DNA of 64,000 nucleotides from Rubrimonas sp036788415 (GCF_036788415.1 NZ_DAIQNN010000007.1:1-64000), one strand, 5' to 3'; counted from the stretch's first letter, positions 52,702 to 61,791 are shown. Translations and numbers: made by a program. Notes: a model not told the origin generated them from the letters alone.

Positions 52702-52705
52702 CGGC

Positions 52706-53242
52706 TCAGACCGTGGCGGCGGCTGCGGTCTTGGCGCGCTCGCGCTTGAGCTTCTTCATCTTGGCGGTGATCAGCATCCGCCGCGCCGCGCCGAGATAAT
52801 CGATGAAGAGCTTGCCGTTGAGATGGTCGATCTCGTGCTGGACGCAGGTCGCCCAGAGGCCGCCGAAATCGCGCTCCTCGATCTGGCCTTCCGGGCTCAG
52901 CCAGCGCACGCGCACTTCGGCGGGCCGGGTGACGAAGCCGAAGATGTCGGGCAGCGAGAGGCACCCCTCCTCGTGCTCGTTCAGCGCGTCGGAGGCGGCG
53001 ACGATCTCGGGGTTGAGCATGGCGATGGGCTGGCGCGTCGTCTCCTTTTCCGCGCAGTCCATCACGATGGCGCGCGCGTCCACGCCGATCTGCGGGGCGG
53101 CGAGGCCGATGCCGGGCGCGTCGTACATCGTCGCGAGCATCTCCGACAGCAGCGCGCGGGTCGCGTCGGTCACATCGGCGACGGGCGCGCAGCGGCGCTT
53201 CAGGCGCGGATCGGGGTGCAGCAGGATCGGGCGGCGGCTCAT
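52706..53242 (-). CDS. def: peptide deformylase
   Basis: Metalloenzyme that removes the formyl group from nascent proteins. The 178-residue protein has all three motifs: GIGLAAPQIGV, EEGCLSLPDIF (metal-binding Cys) and QHEIDHLNG (metal-binding His pair and catalytic Glu). It is the first gene of the leftward def-fmt-small membrane protein unit. Confidence 0.97.
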   Translation of the reverse strand: MSRRPILLHPDPRLKRRCAPVADVTDATRALLSEMLATMYDAPGIGLAAPQIGVDARAIVMDCAEKETTRQPIAMLNPEIVAASDALNEHEEGCLSLPDIFGFVTRPAEVRVRWLSPEGQIEERDFGGLWATCVQHEIDHLNGKLFIDYLGAARRMLITAKMKKLKRERAKTAAAATV

Positions 53243-53299
53243 GACGACGAGGTAGAGAGGGGCGGGCCGGGGGTCAATCCCTCCCGCCCTTCCCCCGCC

Positions 53300-53328
53300 T
53301 TGCCGCGCGCCGCCCCGGGGGCTAGGGA
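53300..53328 (+). promoter_or_regulatory. predicted promoter of the PatB/MalY-type gene
   Basis: TTGCCG (53300-53305) is followed after 17 bases by TAGGGA (53323-53328), about 30 bases before the start codon. Confidence 0.4.
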
Positions 53329-53358
53329 ACCAGCGTCCACAGCAGGGAACGGAGCGCC

Positions 53359-54543
53359 ATGGCATTCGACTTCGACGCGGCGGTGGAGCGGCGCGGCACG
53401 CACTCCAAGAAGTGGGACCAGATCGCGGCCGCGACTGGCGTGGCCGCCGCTGACGGCATCCCGATGTGGATCGCCGACATGGACTTCCCCGCGCCGCCGC
53501 CAGTCCGTGCGAGCCTCGCCGCCGCCGTCGCGCACGGGGTCTTCGGCTATTTCGGCGAACCGGCCTCATGGCGCGACGCGGTCGCGGGGTGGGCCTTGCG
53601 CAGGCATGGCTGGGAGATCGATACGCGGTGGATCACCCCCTCGGGCGGCGTTTGCGGCGCGATGGGGATAGCGATCCGGGCGTTCAGCGAACCGGGCGAG
53701 GGCGTGGCGCTGTTCCCGCCGCTCTACACGGGCTTCTCCGGCATGGTGCGCGCCACGGGGCGGCGGATCGTCGAGGCGCCATTGGCTCAGATGCAGGGCC
53801 GCTTCGCGATGGATCTCGAGGCGCTGGCGCGAGACCTGCCCGAGGACGTCCGAATCGTGATGCTCTGCAACCCGCACAATCCCGGCGGAACGGTCTGGAC
53901 CCCGGCGGAAATCCGCGCCCTCGCGGAGTTCTGCGCCGAGCGCGGGCTGGTGCTCGTTTCCGACGAAGTGTGGCGCGACCTCGTCTATCCGGAGGCGCGT
54001 TTCACGCCGGCGGCTCTGGCTGCGCCGGATTGCGCCGACAGGATCGTGACGCTGAGCGCGCCGTCGAAGACCTTCAACACCGCCGGGCTGCGCTGCGCCG
54101 AAGTCGTCATCTCCGACGAGGAGTTGCGCCGACGCTATCGCCGCGAGGCGCATGGCTCGGAGGCGACGGCGGTCAACAGCCTCGGCTTCATCGCCGCGGA
54201 GGCGGCTTACGCTGGCGGAGCGTCCTGGCTCGACGCGCTTCTGCCCTATCTCGCCGCCAATCGCGACCGCTTCGCGGCGGGCGTGGCCGAGGCGATCCCC
54301 GGAGCGCGCCCGATGGCGCTGCAATCGACCTATCTCGCCTGGGTGGATTTCGCCGGAACGGGGCTGGCGCAGGACGAGGCGATGCGCCGCCTGCGCGACG
54401 TGGCGCGGATCGGCGTGAACGAGGGGCCGAGCTTCGGTCCCGGCGGAGAGCGTTGCGCGCGCTTCAATTTCGCCTGCCCGCGCGCGACCCTCGACGCCGC
54501 GCTCGATCGTCTCGCCGCCGCCTTCGCCGATCTGCGGGGCTGA
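53359..54543 (+). CDS. PLP-dependent cystathionine beta-lyase, PatB/MalY type
   Basis: A 394-residue fold type I PLP enzyme of the MalY/PatB group, which cleaves C-S bonds of cystathionine or cysteine derivatives. Features are the N-terminal signature IPMWIADMDFPAPPPV, YFG in VFGYFGEPASW, the N-x-x-NPGG segment CNPHNPGGTVW, and the PLP lysine Lys237 in SAPSKTFNTAGL. A GGAACGGAG site precedes the ATG. Some relatives are aminotransferases, so the exact reaction is not certain. Confidence 0.92.
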   Translation: MAFDFDAAVERRGTHSKKWDQIAAATGVAAADGIPMWIADMDFPAPPPVRASLAAAVAHGVFGYFGEPASWRDAVAGWALRRHGWEIDTRWITPSGGVCGAMGIAIRAFSEPGEGVALFPPLYTGFSGMVRATGRRIVEAPLAQMQGRFAMDLEALARDLPEDVRIVMLCNPHNPGGTVWTPAEIRALAEFCAERGLVLVSDEVWRDLVYPEARFTPAALAAPDCADRIVTLSAPSKTFNTAGLRCAEVVISDEELRRRYRREAHGSEATAVNSLGFIAAEAAYAGGASWLDALLPYLAANRDRFAAGVAEAIPGARPMALQSTYLAWVDFAGTGLAQDEAMRRLRDVARIGVNEGPSFGPGGERCARFNFACPRATLDAALDRLAAAFADLRG

Positions 54544-54549
54544 GCCCGA

Positions 54550-54726
54550 TCAGGCGGCGCGGGCGAAGGAGAGGGGGTCGGATCGGCGCAGCGAGGCCTT
54601 CCAGAGCAGTGCTGCGGTCAACTCATCCGGGGGGCCGCCCATGCAGAATACAAAGGCTTCGATCCGCTCGATCTCGTCGTCGGTCAGATCGCCCAGCCGC
54701 ATCTCCTGCGGCGCATCCTTCGCCAT
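54550..54726 (-). CDS. small acidic protein of unknown function
   Basis: A 58-residue protein (MAKDAPQEMRLGDLTDDEIER start) with a helical acidic first half and a basic end. The start at 54726 has a GGAG sequence 8-10 bases upstream and agrees with the drop in coding character beyond it. No family recognised. It converges on the PatB-like gene, and its upstream region is unusually AT-rich. Confidence 0.6.
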   Translation of the reverse strand: MAKDAPQEMRLGDLTDDEIERIEAFVFCMGGPPDELTAALLWKASLRRSDPLSFARAA

Positions 54727-54829
54727 CGTCCCACTCCACTGACGGCGCGCACCATGCGGCGCCGGACGCGGAAGGAACGCCTGAAAGCTCGATTTCATCC
54801 CGCGTCTGCACTCATCTTGATGGAACAAG

Positions 54830-54900
54830 ATTCCAAGATCACGTTAAAATTCGAAATTAACTTATCCAGAGCCTATTTTGTGCGCTTTCGGCGACACCAG
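54830..54900. other. AT-rich island in intergenic DNA
   Basis: Within the 266-base gap 54727-54992 this stretch is markedly AT-rich (for example GTTAAAATTCGAAATTAACT, which contains the inverted repeat GTTAA-N8-TTAAC), against a background of roughly 70 percent GC. It lies upstream of the small leftward gene and downstream of the Gfo/Idh/MocA gene, and may hold a promoter or a binding site for an AT-preferring nucleoid protein. No gene is seen in it. Confidence 0.55.
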
Positions 54901-54992
54901 CGGCAACCACAGGTTGCAGCGCCCGAAAAATCGTCACGCTGACAGCGAGACTCCCCCCTGGCGCGTTGTGAAATGCGGCGAATCGCCCCGCC

Positions 54993-56159
54993 TCAGATCG
55001 CGGTCCAGACGGCCCCGCCCTTCGCCGAGCGGACGCAGGCGGTGACGAAGCGCACGCCGCGCACGCCGTCCTCGATTCCGGGGAACGACACCTCCGGCGG
55101 GACCGGCGCGCCGGCGCGCCGGGCGCGAATGGCGGCGGCGGCTTCGGCGTAGATGTTGGCGAAGCCCTCCAGATAGCCCTCCGGATGGCCCGAGGGCGTG
55201 CGCGTCATCCGCGCGGCCTCCGGGCCCGCGCCATGCCCGCCGCGCGTGATCAGCCGCGGCGGCTCGCCGAGCGGGCTCCAGCGCAGATGGTTGGGCTGCT
55301 CCTGGCTCCATTCCAGCCCGCCCGCCTCGCCATAGACGCGCAGCCTGAGCGCGTTCTCGTTGCCCGGCGCGACCTGGCTCGCCCAGAGCATCCCCTTCGC
55401 GCCCCCCTCGAAGCGCAGCAGCACATGGGCGTTGTCGTCCACCCGCCGCCCCTCCACGAAGGCGTCGAGATCGGCGCAGAGGCGTTCGGCGCGCAAGCCG
55501 GTCGCGAACTCCGCAAGCTGGAAGGCGTGGGTGCCGATGTCGCCAGTGGCGCCCCCCGCCCCCGCCTGCGCGGGGTCGGTGCGCCACGCGGCCTGCTTCT
55601 GGCCGGTGTCCTCCAGCCGCGTGCTGAGCCAGTCCTGCGGGTACTCGACCTGGACGACGCGGATGCGCCCCAGCGCGCCGGATGCGACCATCGCGCGGGC
55701 CTGCCGGATCATCGGATAGCCGGAGTAGTTGTGCGTCAGCACGAACAGCGCATCGGAGGCCGCCGCCGCGCGGGCGAGCTTGTCGGCCTCCGGCAGGGTG
55801 GCGGTCAGCGGCTTGTCGCAGATGACGTGGACGCCGCGTTTCAGGAAGGCCCGGGCGATGGGGGCGTGCATGTGGTTGGGGGTGACGATGGCGACCGCTT
55901 CGACCCCGTCTTTCAGCCGCGCCTCGCGCTTGGCCATCTCCTCGAAGGCGCCGTAGACGCGGGACGGGTCGAGCCCGAGATCGGCGCCGGAAAGGCGGGA
56001 CGTTTCGGGATCGGCGGAGAATGCGCCGGCGACCAGCGTGAAATGCCCGTCGAGCCGCGCGGCGATCCGGTGAACGGCGCCGATGAAGGCGCCGCGCCCG
56101 CCGCCCACCATGCCGAAGCGGATCGGGGCGGCGACGGCGTCAGGGCTGGCGGCGACCAT
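54993..56159 (-). CDS. Gfo/Idh/MocA family oxidoreductase
   Basis: A 388-residue NAD(P)-dependent sugar or inositol dehydrogenase. The N-terminal Rossmann fold starts RFGMVGGGRGAFIGAVHRIA, and the family CDKPLT (EKP-type) lysine motif follows near residue 115. The C-terminal half is the usual beta-sheet domain, with GGATGDIGTHAFQLAEF carrying the catalytic region. Near sugar isomerase and xylulokinase genes, it likely works in sugar or polyol catabolism; the substrate is unknown. Confidence 0.9.
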   Translation of the reverse strand: MVAASPDAVAAPIRFGMVGGGRGAFIGAVHRIAARLDGHFTLVAGAFSADPETSRLSGADLGLDPSRVYGAFEEMAKREARLKDGVEAVAIVTPNHMHAPIARAFLKRGVHVICDKPLTATLPEADKLARAAAASDALFVLTHNYSGYPMIRQARAMVASGALGRIRVVQVEYPQDWLSTRLEDTGQKQAAWRTDPAQAGAGGATGDIGTHAFQLAEFATGLRAERLCADLDAFVEGRRVDDNAHVLLRFEGGAKGMLWASQVAPGNENALRLRVYGEAGGLEWSQEQPNHLRWSPLGEPPRLITRGGHGAGPEAARMTRTPSGHPEGYLEGFANIYAEAAAAIRARRAGAPVPPEVSFPGIEDGVRGVRFVTACVRSAKGGAVWTAI

Positions 56160-56227
56160 GATCTGCTCCTTGATGCGGGGCGGCCCTGCGCCATGTCCCC
56201 CGCATCAACCAGTGGGGAGAGAGGGCG

Positions 56228-56413
56228 ATGAGCCTCTTGCTGACGGCGATTGCAGTGAAGAAGGCGCGCAAGGCGGCGTTTTTCGCCGGCGCGGCGGTGG
56301 GGATCGCGAAATTCGCGACGCTGACGGCGCTGCCGGTGGCGTTCGCCATCGGCGCGGGCGCCGCGTCGCGGCGGATGTGCGACGCGCGCAAGGCGCCGGT
56401 CGAAAGCGCCTGA
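56228..56413 (+). CDS. small alanine-rich membrane protein
   Basis: A 61-residue protein: a basic AVKKARKAA segment followed by a long hydrophobic stretch ending in ASRRMCDARK. A GAGAGAGGGCG site precedes the ATG, and codon use is typical of the genome. It shows the same plan as the next small gene (AVKKA, hydrophobic stretch, RRM). No family recognised. Confidence 0.55.
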   Translation: MSLLLTAIAVKKARKAAFFAGAAVGIAKFATLTALPVAFAIGAGAASRRMCDARKAPVESA

Positions 56414-56476
56414 GCGCGGACTCGCGCCCGCCTTGCGCGCGCGCTAGACTTCCGCGCCTGAGCGACGGAGGATGCG

Positions 56477-56767
56477 ATGGGCGGAACGCAAGGCGAGCGC
56501 GGCGCGCTGAGGGCGCTCGCCGTGGACGCGGCCAAGGGCGCTGGCGTCGTCGCGGCGGGCGCTGCGGCGGATGCGGCGCGTCTGGCGGTGAAGAAAGCGG
56601 CGGTCGCCAAGGGATCGGCGCTCGCGGCCAAAGGCGGAGCGCTCGCTGCGGCGAAGGTCTCCGGGCTCGCCGCTGTCGCAGCAGCGCCTGCGATGGCTGC
56701 CGTGCTTCCCATCGCCGGCGCTGTCGCCGCCGGGTGGCTGGCGCGGCGAATGCTGCGCCGGCTCTGA
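56477..56767 (+). CDS. alanine-rich small protein, similar in plan to its neighbour
   Basis: A 96-residue protein, close to half alanine, with LAVKKAAVAKGSALAAKGG repeats, a hydrophobic stretch (AVLPIAGAVAAGWLA) and a RRMLRRL end. A GGAGG site lies upstream of the ATG. Lysine-alanine repeats recall histone-like or membrane-associated proteins, but no family is recognised. Its stop is two bases from the stop of the convergent sugar isomerase. Confidence 0.5.
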   Translation: MGGTQGERGALRALAVDAAKGAGVVAAGAAADAARLAVKKAAVAKGSALAAKGGALAAAKVSGLAAVAAAPAMAAVLPIAGAVAAGWLARRMLRRL

Positions 56768-56768
56768 C

Positions 56769-57827
56769 TCACCGGTCGAGCCCGAGGATGCGCCGGTTGG
56801 CGGCCTCATCGGCGCCCGCGCCCGCGAAATCGTCGAACGCCTTGTCGGTGACGCGGATGATGCAGTCGCGCACATAGGCCGCGCCCTCGCGCGCGCCGTC
56901 CTCGGGGTGCTTGAGGCAGCACTCCCACTCCACCACCGCCCAGCCGTCGAAATCGTTGGCGGCGAGCTTGGCGAAGATCGACCCGAAATCCACCTGCCCG
57001 TCGCCGACCGAGCGGAACCGCCCCGCGCGGTTCACCCACGACTGATAGCCGCCATAGACGCCCTGCCGCCCGTCCGGGTTCAGCTCGGCGTCCTTGACGT
57101 GGAACATGCGGATGCGGTCGCGGTAGATGTCGAGATTGGCGAGATAGTCGAGCCCCTGAAGCACGTAATGCGAGGGGTCGTAGAGCATGTTGGCGCGCGC
57201 ATGCCCGCCGACGCGTTCTAGGAACATCTCGAAGCTCGCGCCGTCATGCAGGTCCTCGCCGGGGTGGATTTCGTAGCACAGGTCCACGCCCATCGCGTCG
57301 GCGTGATCGAGGATCGGACGCCAGCGCGCGGCCAGCTCGTCGAAAGCCTGTTCGATGAGGCCGGCAGGGCGCTGCGGCCACGGATAGACGAACGGCCAGG
57401 CGAGCGCGCCGGAGAAGGTGACATGCGCATTCAGGCCGAGATTGCGCGAGGCGGTCAGGGCGGCCTTGACCTGATCGACGGCCCATGCCCGCCGCGCCTT
57501 AGGGTTGCCCCGCACTTCGGGCGCGGCGAAGCCGTCGAACATCTCGTCATAGGCCGGGTGGACGGCGACGAGCTGGCCTTGAAGATGGGTGGACAGCTCG
57601 GTGATCTCGACGCCGTTGGCGCGCGCCACGCCGGCGATTTCGTCGCAATAGTCTTTGGAGGTTGCGGCCTTCGCCAGATCGAACAGCCGCGCGTCCCATG
57701 AGGGGACCTGCACGCCGAGATAGCCGCACTCGGCGGCCCATTTCGTGATGGCGTCCCACGAGTTGAAGGGCGCGGCGTCGCCCGCGAACTGGGCGAGGAA
57801 CAGCCCCGGCCCCTTGATGGTCTTCAT
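56769..57827 (-). CDS. sugar phosphate isomerase/epimerase (TIM-barrel)
   Basis: A 352-residue AP-endonuclease-2-type TIM barrel of the xylose-isomerase-like group. Metal-site segments are CYEIHPGEDLHDG, NMLYDPSHYVLQGLDYL, FHVKDAELNPDGR and VVEWECCLKHPEDG. The start at 57827 (MKTIKGPGLFLAQF) has a GGGAGA site and the normal length. It diverges from xylB and probably acts on the same sugar. Confidence 0.88.
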   Translation of the reverse strand: MKTIKGPGLFLAQFAGDAAPFNSWDAITKWAAECGYLGVQVPSWDARLFDLAKAATSKDYCDEIAGVARANGVEITELSTHLQGQLVAVHPAYDEMFDGFAAPEVRGNPKARRAWAVDQVKAALTASRNLGLNAHVTFSGALAWPFVYPWPQRPAGLIEQAFDELAARWRPILDHADAMGVDLCYEIHPGEDLHDGASFEMFLERVGGHARANMLYDPSHYVLQGLDYLANLDIYRDRIRMFHVKDAELNPDGRQGVYGGYQSWVNRAGRFRSVGDGQVDFGSIFAKLAANDFDGWAVVEWECCLKHPEDGAREGAAYVRDCIIRVTDKAFDDFAGAGADEAANRRILGLDR

Positions 57828-57897
57828 CGCGCGTCTCCCTCCCCGCCCGGTCTGCCGCCGGCCTGCGCGGGGAGAGTGGCCGAAGCGGCGCGCGCGG

Positions 57898-57916
57898 GTC
57901 AATCGCCTTGGTTGAC
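57898..57916. promoter_or_regulatory. inverted repeat between divergent sugar genes, candidate operator
   Basis: GTCAA (57898-57902) and TTGAC (57912-57916) form an interrupted palindrome in the 140-base divergent region. The right arm is part of a perfect -35 TTGACA (57912-57917) facing xylB, though no good -10 follows. A sugar-responsive repressor bound here could control both directions. Confidence 0.4.
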
Positions 57917-57967
57917 AGATCGCGTCCCTGGGCATTGGCTTGCGCGCAAGCGGGCGAGGGGGCGGAG

Positions 57968-59437
57968 ATGGCTGGCGGAAGCTGGATCGGGATCGACATC
58001 GGCACCTCGGGCGTCAAGGCGGCGCTGATCGACGAGAGCGGAGCGGTGCGCACCGCGACCGATGCGCCCCTGTCCGTGTCGCGCCCGCGCCCCGGCTGGT
58101 CGGAGCAGGCGCCGGACGATTGGTGGACCGCCACGCTCGCCGCGATGGACGCGCTCGCCGCAGCCGAGCCCGCGCTGATGCGCGGCGCGCGCGGGATCGG
58201 GCTGTCGGGCCAGATGCATGGGGCGACGCTGCTCGACGCCGCCGACCGCCCGCTGCGCCCCTGCATCCTGTGGAACGACGCCCGCTCCGGCGCGGAATGC
58301 GCGGCGCTCGACGCCCGGGCGGATTTCCGCGGGATCGGCGGCAATCTGGTGATGGCGGGCTTCACCGCGCCCAAGCTCGAATGGGTCCGCGTCCACGAGC
58401 CGGAAATCTTCGCCCAGGTCGCGACCGTCCTCCTGCCCAAGGACTACGTCCGCCTGCTGCTGACCGGAGAGAGGCTCTCCGACATGTCCGACGCCGCCGG
58501 CACGCTGTGGATGGATGTCGGCGCGCGCGACTGGTCTGACGCGCTGCTGGAGGCGACCCATCTGAGCCGCGCGCAGATGCCGGGGCTGGTCGAGGGCTCG
58601 GCGCCGGCGGGGCGCCTTCGGCCAGACCTCGCCGCGCGATGGGGCATGGCGGCGGCCCCGGTCGTCGCGGGCGGCGGCGGCGACAATGCGGCCTCCGCCT
58701 GCGGGGTCGGCGCGGTGCGACCGGGCGAGGGGTTCCTGTCCATCGGCACCTCGGGCGTGCTGTTTCTCGTCACCGAGCGCTTCGCCCCGAACACCGACAG
58801 CGCGGTCCACGCCTTCTGCCACGCCATCCCGGACACATGGCACCAGATGGGGGTGATCCTGTCCGCCGCCGACAGCCTGTCCTGGCTCGGGCGGATCACG
58901 GGGCGCAAGCCCGCCGATCTTGCGGCCTCGGTCGATCCCGCCGCCGAGCCCGACGAGGACGTTCTTTTTCTGCCCTACCTCTCCGGCGAGCGCACGCCGC
59001 TCGCCGACCCGGACGCGCGCGGGGCTTTCATCGGTCTGTCGCAGGCGAGCGGGCCGGAGGCGCTGGCGCGCGCCGTGCTCGAAGGCGTCGCCTTCGCCTT
59101 CGCCGATTGCGCCGACGCGCTGAAGGCGGGCGGCGCCGGAGAGATCGGAACGCTCGCAGCAGTGGGCGGCGGCGCGCACTCCGACACATGGCTCCAGATG
59201 ACGGCGGACGCGACCGGGCTGACGCTCGCGCGCATCGCCGACAGCGGGCACGGAGCGGCGCTGGGCGCGGCGCGGCTGGGGTTCTGCGCCGCCGAAGGCG
59301 CCGATCCGCGCGAGGTGCGCCGTCCCGCGCCGGTCCTCGCCGAATTCGCGCCCGATCCGGCGCGCGCCGACGCCGTCGCCGCCCGGCGCGCCCGCTATCG
59401 CGCCGCCTGGCCCGCGCTGCGCGCCTTGCGCGGCTGA
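57968..59437 (+). CDS. xylB: xylulokinase
   Basis: A 489-residue FGGY-family sugar kinase that phosphorylates D-xylulose. N-terminal ATPase motif WIGIDIGTSGVKAALID, the substrate segment GLSGQMHGATLLD, and the C-terminal GERTPLADPDARGAF and GGGAHSDTW all match XylB. The ATG at 57968 is preceded by GGGGGCGG; a longer start is possible but would include the putative operator spacer. Confidence 0.93.
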   Translation: MAGGSWIGIDIGTSGVKAALIDESGAVRTATDAPLSVSRPRPGWSEQAPDDWWTATLAAMDALAAAEPALMRGARGIGLSGQMHGATLLDAADRPLRPCILWNDARSGAECAALDARADFRGIGGNLVMAGFTAPKLEWVRVHEPEIFAQVATVLLPKDYVRLLLTGERLSDMSDAAGTLWMDVGARDWSDALLEATHLSRAQMPGLVEGSAPAGRLRPDLAARWGMAAAPVVAGGGGDNAASACGVGAVRPGEGFLSIGTSGVLFLVTERFAPNTDSAVHAFCHAIPDTWHQMGVILSAADSLSWLGRITGRKPADLAASVDPAAEPDEDVLFLPYLSGERTPLADPDARGAFIGLSQASGPEALARAVLEGVAFAFADCADALKAGGAGEIGTLAAVGGGAHSDTWLQMTADATGLTLARIADSGHGAALGAARLGFCAAEGADPREVRRPAPVLAEFAPDPARADAVAARRARYRAAWPALRALRG

Positions 59438-59454
59438 GGCGCTCCGGCCTCGCC

Positions 59455-59483
59455 TTGCTCCGCGCCCGCGCCTCGCCTATGAG
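59455..59483 (+). promoter_or_regulatory. predicted promoter of argG
   Basis: TTGCTC (59455-59460), exactly 17 bases, then TATGAG (59478-59483), placing the transcription start about 20 bases before the argG ATG. Confidence 0.6.
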
Positions 59484-59512
59484 GCGGCGTCTTGCGCGCA
59501 GGAGGGCCGAGC

Positions 59513-60730
59513 ATGTCCCAGCCTAAACGAGTCGTTCTCGCCTATTCGGGCGGCCTCGACACCTCGATCATCCTGAAATGGCTGCAAACCGAGCGCGGCT
59601 GCGAGGTGGTGACCTTCACCGCCGATCTCGGTCAGGGCGAGGAGCTCGAGCCCGCGCGCGCCAAGGCGGTGACGATGGGCGTCAAGCCCGAGCACATCTT
59701 CATCCGCGACGTGCGCGAGGAATTCGTGCGCGACTTCGTCTTCCCGATGTTCCGGGCGAACGCGCTCTATGAAGGCCAGTATCTGCTCGGCACTTCGATC
59801 GCCCGGCCGCTGATCGCCAAGCACCTCGTCGAGATCGCCCGCGCCACCGGGGCCGACGCCGTCGCACATGGCGCGACCGGCAAGGGCAACGATCAGGTCC
59901 GCTTCGAGCTGTCGGCCTACGCCCTTGAGCCGGATATCAAGATCATCGCGCCGTGGCGCGAGTGGGACCTCACCTCGCGCACCCGGCTGATCGAATGGGC
60001 CGAGGCGCATCAGGTGCCGATCCCGCGCGACAAGCGCGGCGAAGCGCCCTTCAGCGTCGACGCCAACCTCCTGCACACCTCCTCCGAAGGCAAGGTGCTG
60101 GAGGACCCCTCGCAGCCGGCGCCGGCCTATGTCTATCAGCGCACCACGGACCCCGAGGCGGCGCCCGACGCGCCGCAGATCGTGGAGATCGGTTTCGAGA
60201 AGGGCGATCCGGTCAGCGTCGACGGCGAGGCGCTGTCGCCGGCGGCGCTGCTCGCCCGACTCAACGAGTTCGGCGGGCGTCACGGCGTGGGCCGGCTCGA
60301 CCTCGTCGAGGGCCGCTATGTCGGCATGAAGTCGCGCGGCATCTACGAGACGCCGGGCGGCACGGTGCTGCTCGTCGCGCGGCGCGGCATGGAGAGCCTG
60401 ACCATCGACCGCGGCGCAGCCCATCTCAAGGACGAGATGATGCCGCGCTACGCGGAGCTCATCTATAACGGCTACTGGTTCACCCCCGAGCGAGAGATGC
60501 TGCAGGCGCTGATCGACAAGAGCCAGGAATTCGTCACGGGAACGGTGACGGTGAAGCTCTACAAGGGGCAGGCGAGCGTGATCGCGCGGTCCTCGCCTCA
60601 CAGCCTCTATTCCGAGCAGCATGTGACCTTCGAGGACGACGCGGGCGCCTACGACCAGAAGGACGCCGCCGGCTTCATCAAGATCAACGCGCTGCGGCTG
60701 CGCCTGCTCGCGATGCGCGCCCGCCGCTGA
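59513..60730 (+). CDS. argG: argininosuccinate synthase
   Basis: Joins citrulline and aspartate with ATP in arginine synthesis. The 405-residue protein has the N-type ATP pyrophosphatase loop AYSGGLDTS (residues 10-18), GNDQVRFEL and the C-terminal multimerisation segment. The ATG at 59513 gives the family start MSQPKRVVLAYSGG, with GGAGG upstream. Confidence 0.97.
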   Translation: MSQPKRVVLAYSGGLDTSIILKWLQTERGCEVVTFTADLGQGEELEPARAKAVTMGVKPEHIFIRDVREEFVRDFVFPMFRANALYEGQYLLGTSIARPLIAKHLVEIARATGADAVAHGATGKGNDQVRFELSAYALEPDIKIIAPWREWDLTSRTRLIEWAEAHQVPIPRDKRGEAPFSVDANLLHTSSEGKVLEDPSQPAPAYVYQRTTDPEAAPDAPQIVEIGFEKGDPVSVDGEALSPAALLARLNEFGGRHGVGRLDLVEGRYVGMKSRGIYETPGGTVLLVARRGMESLTIDRGAAHLKDEMMPRYAELIYNGYWFTPEREMLQALIDKSQEFVTGTVTVKLYKGQASVIARSSPHSLYSEQHVTFEDDAGAYDQKDAAGFIKINALRLRLLAMRARR

Positions 60731-60739
60731 GGCGCGCGC

Positions 60740-61744
60740 TCACTCTCGGCGCAGACGCGGCGCCCGGCCCACCGGAACCGGCCCGATCCGCGCCGCGCCG
60801 CCCGAGAAGCTGACCGGAACCTCCAGCGTCTCGCCGCCCCCCGACAGGGCGGCGACGAGCGACAGCCCGGCCTCGACGGCCTGCGCGAGCCCGCGCTCCA
60901 TCGCCCCGCTCTGCGCCGCGGCCCGCAACATCGCGCGCCAGTTGGTCGCCTTCAGCGCGATCTCGCCCTCAGCGAAGCCCCGCGCGTCGGCGCGCAGCGA
61001 CCCCTGCGCGCGCAATTCGAGATCGCCCCAGCGCGCCTCGGCCGCCTTGATCGACAGCGCGACGATCTGGGGCGGCGCGTCCTCCACGGCGAAGCGGTCG
61101 AGCGGACGGTCGAAGGCGGCGCGTGCGTCCAGCGTGACCAGCGACGCCGCTGCCGGGAGCCCGCCCGCCTTGCGCAGCGCTTCGGCGGGCGGGGCGACGT
61201 TCGCGGCGCTCAGGAAAATGTCGTAGCCGTTCGCAGGCCCCGCCGCGGGATCGGACGCCTGCACATGCAATTGCGCAGGTCCGCTCGTCAGCCGCCAATC
61301 CGCGCTCTCCACCGCTAGCGCCTGCGTCTCCGTCGAGAACCGCGCGAGCGGCAGCGCCGTCCCCGGCGCGAAACGCACCGAAGCGCGCAAGGCGTCGCTG
61401 CGCACGGTCGCGCGCGCGCCGGGGACCGCAACGACCTGCTCGGGCGGCAGGGCCAGAACGGCGCGGTCGGGCGCGTAGGACAGGCTGAGGATGTCGAGAA
61501 ACGGCGCCTCCCAGGCCCAGCCCGCCTCCGGGTCCGCCAGCGCCAGCCCCTCCACCCGCGCGTCGAGCCGGTTGGGGAAGCCGCCGACCGAGACCGCGCG
61601 CGCCTCCGCCTGCCAGCCCTCGGCGCGCCGCTCCGCCAGCCAGCCTTCGAGCCCCGCGCGCCGCGCCTCGGCGCCCACCCACCACCAGCCCGACCAGGCT
61701 GCGGCGAGGACCAGGACGACGCCGCCGAGCATCCGCCATTTCAT
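60740..61744 (-). CDS. DUF2125 family exported/membrane protein
   Basis: A 334-residue protein with an N-terminal membrane or signal segment (LGGVVLVLAAAWSGWWWVG) and a periplasmic body containing VSVGGFPNRLDARVEGLAL, the typical DUF2125 signature. Function is unknown; the domain is common in alphaproteobacteria. It converges on argG and diverges from the ChaC gene. Confidence 0.85.
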   Translation of the reverse strand: MKWRMLGGVVLVLAAAWSGWWWVGAEARRAGLEGWLAERRAEGWQAEARAVSVGGFPNRLDARVEGLALADPEAGWAWEAPFLDILSLSYAPDRAVLALPPEQVVAVPGARATVRSDALRASVRFAPGTALPLARFSTETQALAVESADWRLTSGPAQLHVQASDPAAGPANGYDIFLSAANVAPPAEALRKAGGLPAAASLVTLDARAAFDRPLDRFAVEDAPPQIVALSIKAAEARWGDLELRAQGSLRADARGFAEGEIALKATNWRAMLRAAAQSGAMERGLAQAVEAGLSLVAALSGGGETLEVPVSFSGGAARIGPVPVGRAPRLRRE

Positions 61745-61791
61745 CGCGATCTCCCTCGCGCGGCCCCTGCGCGCCCGCTATATCGCCCCTC

